From Oligoflexus sp. (GTDB lineage Bacteria > Bdellovibrionota_B > Oligoflexia > Oligoflexales > Oligoflexaceae), in the NCBI RefSeq assembly GCF_035712445.1, contig NZ_DASTAT010000013.1, forward strand, positions 1 through 64,000: a DNA stretch of 64,000 nucleotides, written 5' to 3'. Of this stretch, positions 59,295-64,000 are shown in pieces. The position numbers and the translations under genes were made by a program. The stretch's first letter is position 1, and every line of letters begins with the position of its first letter. A model generated the notes under the pieces. That model did not search any database, had not been told where the DNA came from, and saw only the letters and a program-made list of their open reading frames with translations.

Positions 59295-61252
59295 TTCAGC
59301 CTTCCCATGGCGGAGAGCTGCTTTTCGACCTGCTCCAGTCCGTCGGCAGCTTCGAGCCACTCCTCTTCAAGTTTCTCCAAACGACCTGTTTCCTCCTGCA
59401 GCGTGCGGTTGACTTCCGTCGCCTTCACGTAATCATTCGGATCGAGTTCCGCCAGTTTCTTTTCCAGCTGAGCCAGGGTATTGCGAAGCTTATGCTGATC
59501 GGCATCCAGCTTTTCCATGGCTTTCTGAAAGCGGCTGCGATCGCGTTTGAGCTGTTTGGCCAGATCAAAGTCAGCATTGCTGTCCTTGCTTTCCACGGCC
59601 TTGCTCTGGGGCGCTTTGGTGTCTCCGCCGTCCAGAACATCGGGGAAACCCTGTTGTGCGGCGAGACGCTTATAATCTTCCAGCTTGCCGTGGAATAAGG
59701 CGGAGCGGCCATCGGGCAGCATCACGAAGATATGCGTGGCCAGGGCTTCGATAAAGGTTCGATCGTGACTGACGAAGAGCAGCGTTCCTGTATAGGCTTC
59801 CAGGCCTTCGATCAGGACCTCGACCGAGGACATATCCAAATGGTTCGTCGGTTCGTCGAGCACCAGAAGGTTCGACTGCAAAAGCAGCGAACGGCAAAGA
59901 GCCACGCGGGCTTTTTCTCCACCGGACAGCACCTTCACCGTTTTGAAAACGTCATCACCGGAAAAAAGAAAGGAGCCGAGGATCTGCCGCGCTTCCTTGT
60001 CTCCAAGGTCCGCGCGGGTGCTCAGCACGTTTTCCAGAACGGTTTTGTTCAGATCGAGGATCTCGCCATGATTCTGGGCAAAATAAGCCATGCGAACCTG
60101 ATGGCCGGTTTGCACCTCACCCCCGAGACTCGGAATCTGGCCAGAGATCGTTTTTAAGAAGGTTGATTTCCCAATGCCGTTGCTGCCGATGATGGCCACG
60201 CGGGCCCCGCGTTCCAAAAGCAGATTGATATTGGTCGCCAGTGGTTTCGTGTAACCGATATTCAGATTTTTGACCGTCAGCACATCGCGACCGCATGATG
60301 GGGCCGGTGGCAGCTGCAGATGAAAGGTCTGATCGGCAGCGGATGGATTCAATTCATTTTCCAGAGCCCGCAGCTTGGCAATCTGCTTCATTTTGGATTG
60401 GGCCTGACGAGCCTTGCTGGCCTTGGCTCCGAAACGCTCCACAAAAGTTTCGAGCTGCTCTCTCTGCCGTTCCAGATTCTCGCGGCGGGATTCGATCTGC
60501 TGCTCTTCCATCTCGCGCTGTTCCAGGAGCGAATCGAAGTTCCCGCGATAGGCCTTCAATTCCCCGTGGCTCAAAAGCAGCGTAACGGTCGCGAGGCGAT
60601 TCAGAAGAGAACGATCATGCGAAACGAAGAGCAGAGTCCCGCGGAAACTCTGCAGATATTTTTCCACCCAGATCAAACTCGGAAGGTCGAGGTGGTTGGT
60701 CGGTTCGTCAAGCACCAGGATATCGGGTTCATTGAGAAACACCTTCGCGAGTTCAAGGCGCATGCGCCAGCCACCGGACAGGGCCTTGGGGCTTTGATGA
60801 ATCTGATCCGGACGAAAGCCGAGACCATGCAGAATTCCGCTGGCCTTCGCTTCCAGACTGTAACCGCCGGCCTGCGAGAACTGGCTTTCCGCCTTTTCAT
60901 AGCGGGCGACTAGTTCCTCGGAGCTGTCGGTCTGCAGCGCTTCCAGCGCCTCGTCCATACGCACCTTGAGTTCGTAGATTTCGCGATGACCGGCAAGGCA
61001 GTCGGCGAGGACGGTTTCTTTGGGATGGGCTTCCGGTTCCTGCGGCAGATATCCCAGTTTCAAATTCTGGGACGTCACGATGCGGCCGCCATCGGCGGAT
61101 TCCAGACCGGTGAGGATATTCAGAAGGGTGGTCTTGCCCGCGCCGTTGGCACCGACGAGAGCCACTTTCTCTCCATCAGGAAATCGGTAGCTGATATGGT
61201 CGAGGACGATACGGCTGCCGAAATTTTTTTGCAGATTTTCTAGAGCTAACAT
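59291..61252 (-). CDS. ABC-F ATPase (Uup/YheS-type)
   Basis: The 653-residue protein has two ATPase domains: Walker A GANGAGKTT and GSNGIGKST, signatures LSGGWRMRLELAKV and LSGGEKARVALCR, and Walker B ILVLDEPTNHLD and LLVLDEPTNHLD. A charged linker (about 240-300) separates them. The C-terminal 120 residues form a coiled-coil extension, as in Uup and YheS. ABC-F proteins act on the ribosome in translation. No membrane segments. It lies close to a TPR-like lipoprotein gene. Confidence 0.92.
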   Translation of the reverse strand: MLALENLQKNFGSRIVLDHISYRFPDGEKVALVGANGAGKTTLLNILTGLESADGGRIVTSQNLKLGYLPQEPEAHPKETVLADCLAGHREIYELKVRMDEALEALQTDSSEELVARYEKAESQFSQAGGYSLEAKASGILHGLGFRPDQIHQSPKALSGGWRMRLELAKVFLNEPDILVLDEPTNHLDLPSLIWVEKYLQSFRGTLLFVSHDRSLLNRLATVTLLLSHGELKAYRGNFDSLLEQREMEEQQIESRRENLERQREQLETFVERFGAKASKARQAQSKMKQIAKLRALENELNPSAADQTFHLQLPPAPSCGRDVLTVKNLNIGYTKPLATNINLLLERGARVAIIGSNGIGKSTFLKTISGQIPSLGGEVQTGHQVRMAYFAQNHGEILDLNKTVLENVLSTRADLGDKEARQILGSFLFSGDDVFKTVKVLSGGEKARVALCRSLLLQSNLLVLDEPTNHLDMSSVEVLIEGLEAYTGTLLFVSHDRTFIEALATHIFVMLPDGRSALFHGKLEDYKRLAAQQGFPDVLDGGDTKAPQSKAVESKDSNADFDLAKQLKRDRSRFQKAMEKLDADQHKLRNTLAQLEKKLAELDPNDYVKATEVNRTLQEETGRLEKLEEEWLEAADGLEQVEKQLSAMGRLN

Positions 61253-61257
61253 GGGTC

Positions 61258-62442
61258 CTATTGCGTCTTTGGAGTGTTTGCGCCTGCCGTTTCCTGATCA
61301 ATACCGCTCAGATCCCTGGTGATCACAGACAGGTTATCGCGAACAGTGTCGAGTTGATCCGCGACCGGATAATCCTTGAGCGCCTGTTCCAAAAGTTCCT
61401 TGGCCTGTTTCAGATAAGCGGCCTTGGCTCGATTGTCGGCCACCGGCATGGCGTTTTGAAAGGCTTGCGCGGCCTTCTGACGAAGATCCTGCACGGCCCG
61501 GTTGCTATAAATCTTTATTTTTTCCTTGGCCTGATCGAAGAAGGGATCGCGGGTATCGATGCGAGCCGCGAAGTCGATGGCCTGTTTGAATTCACCTTTG
61601 TCCGCAAGTTTCTGCGACTGCATGAGGATCGCATCGCTTCGCTTGATGTCGGCAGGGCCTGTATGCCCATCCACTGGAGTCATGCTGAGCGAAGGTTCGG
61701 GTGCTGCCGGAGCTGCCGCGGTCCCATCGACGGGAGCGGGTGCAGCCGCATCGGGGGTGGGCTGCTCCTCAGGCTTCGCCGTTTTTTGCAGCGCGGCCCA
61801 TTTTTGGGCTTCCTGGTCGATGATGGTCTGCATCCCGCTCTGGAATGTCGGGGAATTCGACGTCTGCTCCAGAAGCGTTTTCACCAGGGCCAGCGTCGGC
61901 AGAGTCTTCAGATGCGTGTTCTGATTGAAACTCGTGACAAGGTCGATATCCAGATCGCGGAATTGCTTTTCCATCGACGGTTGATTGGAATTCGAAGCGG
62001 CGGCTGGCGGATTGCCTTCGCCCTGCTCATAAAGATCGCGGCTTTGGAATTTGCTGCTTTGCTCGGTTTGAATTTTCAGAAGGCGCAGCTGCGCGAGGAT
62101 CAGAACCGCTTCCTCCAGACTGCCCTTGGGAGCAGGGTGCAGAGCCGTGGCCGCACGAATATCCTCATCCATCAGTTGCATGGTCGGATCGCTGAGGCGA
62201 TTGAAGGTCCGGGTTAAATCGCTTGCGACCGGGGCCGCGTCGGGTGTTTGAGCGCTGGCGGCAACGGCTGCGTCATGCCCGTCCTGCGTCTTCTGCCCTT
62301 CCTTCGCCAGTGGCTTGGTTTTATTGGCAGCAATCGCCTTGGCCGTACTGGTCTGCGCGGTGCCATGGGGCCGCGACGTAACACATGCGGGAAGTGTGGC
62401 CAACGTTACCAGAACAAGAGGGGTGGTAAATTTTACTCTCAT
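61258..62442 (-). CDS. Lipoprotein with TPR-like C-terminus
   Basis: The 394-residue protein starts with a lipoprotein signal ending TLPAC at cysteine 20. Ala/Thr-rich low-complexity linkers (about 20-70 and 225-265) flank a helical middle. The C-terminal 120 residues look TPR-like (DAILMQSQKLADKGEFKQAIDFAARI and AKAAYLKQAKELLEQALKDYP). It may scaffold envelope proteins. It is separated by 5 bases from the ABC-F gene. Confidence 0.7.
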   Translation of the reverse strand: MRVKFTTPLVLVTLATLPACVTSRPHGTAQTSTAKAIAANKTKPLAKEGQKTQDGHDAAVAASAQTPDAAPVASDLTRTFNRLSDPTMQLMDEDIRAATALHPAPKGSLEEAVLILAQLRLLKIQTEQSSKFQSRDLYEQGEGNPPAAASNSNQPSMEKQFRDLDIDLVTSFNQNTHLKTLPTLALVKTLLEQTSNSPTFQSGMQTIIDQEAQKWAALQKTAKPEEQPTPDAAAPAPVDGTAAAPAAPEPSLSMTPVDGHTGPADIKRSDAILMQSQKLADKGEFKQAIDFAARIDTRDPFFDQAKEKIKIYSNRAVQDLRQKAAQAFQNAMPVADNRAKAAYLKQAKELLEQALKDYPVADQLDTVRDNLSVITRDLSGIDQETAGANTPKTQ

Positions 62443-62613
62443 GCCAAGCCTTTTTTGAAGAGACTGATCCAGGAGACCCTCGGAGTCCCATCCTGGGGGT
62501 TGAGGATGCCCTGCAAGATATACTGGAATGTTAGCAAATTTCCCAGCGAGTTGACAGAAAGGGAGACACTTCGCAGTTTAAGAAGTCTTTTTGGCTGTGA
62601 TAAAGGGCTGAAA

Positions 62614-63837
62614 TCAGAAGTCGAGCGAGAGGCCGCCGAGGAGACGACGGTCTTCCTTGGGACTGGCGGTCGAGGAGATATCGCGACCAAAGCTGGCAAA
62701 ATCCAGGGACAAGGCTCCAAGGCGCACGGAAGCTCCGACCGTATAGTAGCCCTGATTCATACCGAAGGCGAAGGTCAAAGGCGAAGGCAGAAGCGGGTTG
62801 CCGGTGAAAAACTCAATGCCGGCATGCAGCTGTTTGATCAGGTCGAGTCCATCCAGACCGTAGACCTTGTCCCCGGCAATGACCACGTTATGATGCATAT
62901 CGACCGCGATGCGCGCTCCGAGCTTATGACCAAAGCGCGGTGTGATGGAAATTCCAAAGCGAATATCGGTGGGGTCAACAGTCGACACGGCTTCTTCATT
63001 GGCAAACTCGCCGCGGAAAACGGTCCCGCAGACATTGATGCGGGATTTGCTGAAGGGGTTCAGGTAATCCGAGCGGCAGCCGCTCGGTGCGTTGAGTATC
63101 GCCATGCCGATCGTGGGAAACCAGAAATCGGCGAAGGTCCAAAGCATTCCCATGTCGATGGCGAGAGCTGTTGATTTATTGGACTTGTCCTTGATCTGTT
63201 TTTGCAGGGCGCGACCGTCCGCCAGGGTCGTAAGTGGCACCTTGTCTTCATAGGCATAGCGGGCCAGATAGCGAGCCTGAAGCCCGATATTGAAGCGATT
63301 GCTGCGATTGGTGAAGGCCACTCCGAAAAGGCCGCCCACATCCGAGATCGCATTGGTGTTGGCGAGTTCCGGGTTGTCTTCATTCACAACGGATTTCAGA
63401 GTGGTCGTCGTATAGGCGCCGACCACAGCTGGCACATCGTCGATATCAAACATCATGAGAGGATAGGCCCCGGTCGTGGCCCAAAAGGGTTTTTCACCCA
63501 ATTGATCCGCCTGGGCTGCGATTTGATCCGCGTTATCGGAGCTGTTGCCGACGCCCTGGATGAATTCGCGGCTTTTGGTATTGGCACCGACCACCAGCGC
63601 AGGAACTTTGATCAGGTTGACCGTCGAACGACTGCGGGCCTTGCGAATACGGGCGATGCCTGCGGGGTTGGTCCAGATCGCATCCTCGTCGTTGGCAATC
63701 GCTGTGAAAGCGCCGCCGACCGCATTCGGCCGCACGGGAACGAAGGATTCAGGGATTTCCTCGGCGCGCACCTCGGCAAGGCCGCTCGCGAGCATGGCCA
63801 GGATAAGGGCTGTTGTTGAAATCTTTCGCAAAGGCAA
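62614..63837 (-). CDS. FadL/TraF-like outer-membrane protein
   Basis: The 407-residue protein has a signal peptide (TTALILAMLASGLAEVRA). The N-terminus RPNAVGGAFTAIANDEDAIWTNPAGIARI is typical of PorV/TraF/FadL-type barrels. Later strands (NIGLQARYLARYAYED, IRFGISITPRFGHKLGARIAVDMHHN, YYTVGASVRLGALSLDFASFGRD) alternate as barrel strands, ending LSLDF. Substrate is not evident. Confidence 0.75.
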   Translation of the reverse strand: MPLRKISTTALILAMLASGLAEVRAEEIPESFVPVRPNAVGGAFTAIANDEDAIWTNPAGIARIRKARSRSTVNLIKVPALVVGANTKSREFIQGVGNSSDNADQIAAQADQLGEKPFWATTGAYPLMMFDIDDVPAVVGAYTTTTLKSVVNEDNPELANTNAISDVGGLFGVAFTNRSNRFNIGLQARYLARYAYEDKVPLTTLADGRALQKQIKDKSNKSTALAIDMGMLWTFADFWFPTIGMAILNAPSGCRSDYLNPFSKSRINVCGTVFRGEFANEEAVSTVDPTDIRFGISITPRFGHKLGARIAVDMHHNVVIAGDKVYGLDGLDLIKQLHAGIEFFTGNPLLPSPLTFAFGMNQGYYTVGASVRLGALSLDFASFGRDISSTASPKEDRRLLGGLSLDF

Positions 63838-63949
63838 ACCCCGTTCCGCAGGTCGATACTTCTTTGAAGGCTATCGACTGCGGGACGGCGCAACTGAAGG
63901 GGAAAAATCTGCCGGGTTTCGCGGATTTATTCCCTTAAGTTACAGGTAT

Positions 63950-64000
63950 TTACGGGTTTGGCGTCAGGCGGCAGAGCGTCTCCAGGTCCTCGACCTTCTT
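63950..64000 (-). CDS. C-terminal end of a leftward gene, cut by window edge
   Basis: The minus strand is open from the window edge to a TAA at 63950, ending in KKVEDLETLCRLTPNP. It is too short for identification; coding status is a guess from its codon use and position upstream of the FadL/TraF-like gene. Confidence 0.35.
   Translation of the reverse strand, partial: KKVEDLETLCRLTPNP

Overview
The window looks like part of a Gram-negative chromosome of moderately high G+C. Evidence for an outer membrane is an LptE-like lipoprotein, several outer-membrane beta-barrel proteins and many lipoproteins. Genes are dense, with frequent ATGA/TAATG overlaps. The mix of FabI, MoxR/DUF58/VWA genes, a DUF1501 plus c-type cytochrome pair, TldD/PmbA and CHASE2 cyclase genes suggests a predator-related or delta-proteobacteria-like lineage (Bdellovibrionota/Oligoflexia would fit). 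That placement is inference only. No tRNA, rRNA, CRISPR array, insertion sequence or prophage was seen.

Region 1 (1-14.3 kb) is a glycan-utilisation locus. A GH17 beta-1,3-glucanase and a secreted protein are read leftwards. Divergently, an 11.6-kb tightly overlapping operon encodes an Opp/Dpp-type ABC transporter (two ATPases at opposite ends of the operon, two permeases, a lipoprotein binding protein), a GH1 beta-glucosidase, a 1037-residue glycosidase joined to a beta-barrel-like half, a lipoprotein and a ROK-family regulator. The divergent promoter region holds a perfect 17-bp palindrome and a repeated AAACAAAATGGT motif. A convergent gene encodes a small Cys/Trp domain that resembles mannan-binding lectin repeats.

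Region 2 (14.6-26.2 kb) reads mostly leftwards: an outer-membrane protein, a TPR-like protein, glycerol kinase, a HAD phosphatase, a heterodimeric ABC exporter pair, FabI, a DUF503-like protein and an orphan Flp-type pilin. Endonuclease V is on the opposite strand. Region 3 (26.3-34.1 kb) is a MoxR-DUF58-VWA/DUF4159-VWA operon, with a LOG-family gene after it. Region 4 (34.3-43.8 kb) has two decayed genes (a twice-frameshifted C39-like peptidase lipoprotein and an M28 peptidase remnant), a TldD/PmbA pair, beta-carbonic anhydrase, an M23 endopeptidase, an Asn-rich lipoprotein and RecJ.

Region 5 (43.8-49.9 kb) groups an outer-membrane barrel, a lipoprotein, a two-CxxCH cytochrome-like protein, a Tat-exported DUF1501 protein and another barrel, which may form one envelope system. 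Region 6 (49.9-64 kb) has an orphan peptide-binding protein, a CHASE2-cyclase-PilZ fusion followed by two coupled unknown envelope genes, a secreted protein with an internal 80-residue duplication, Fe-type superoxide dismutase, an LptE-like lipoprotein, a STAS-like protein, an ABC-F ATPase, a TPR-like lipoprotein and a FadL/TraF-like outer-membrane protein.

Start codons were chosen from visible Shine-Dalgarno spacing and signal-peptide position, so several are shorter than the longest open frame.
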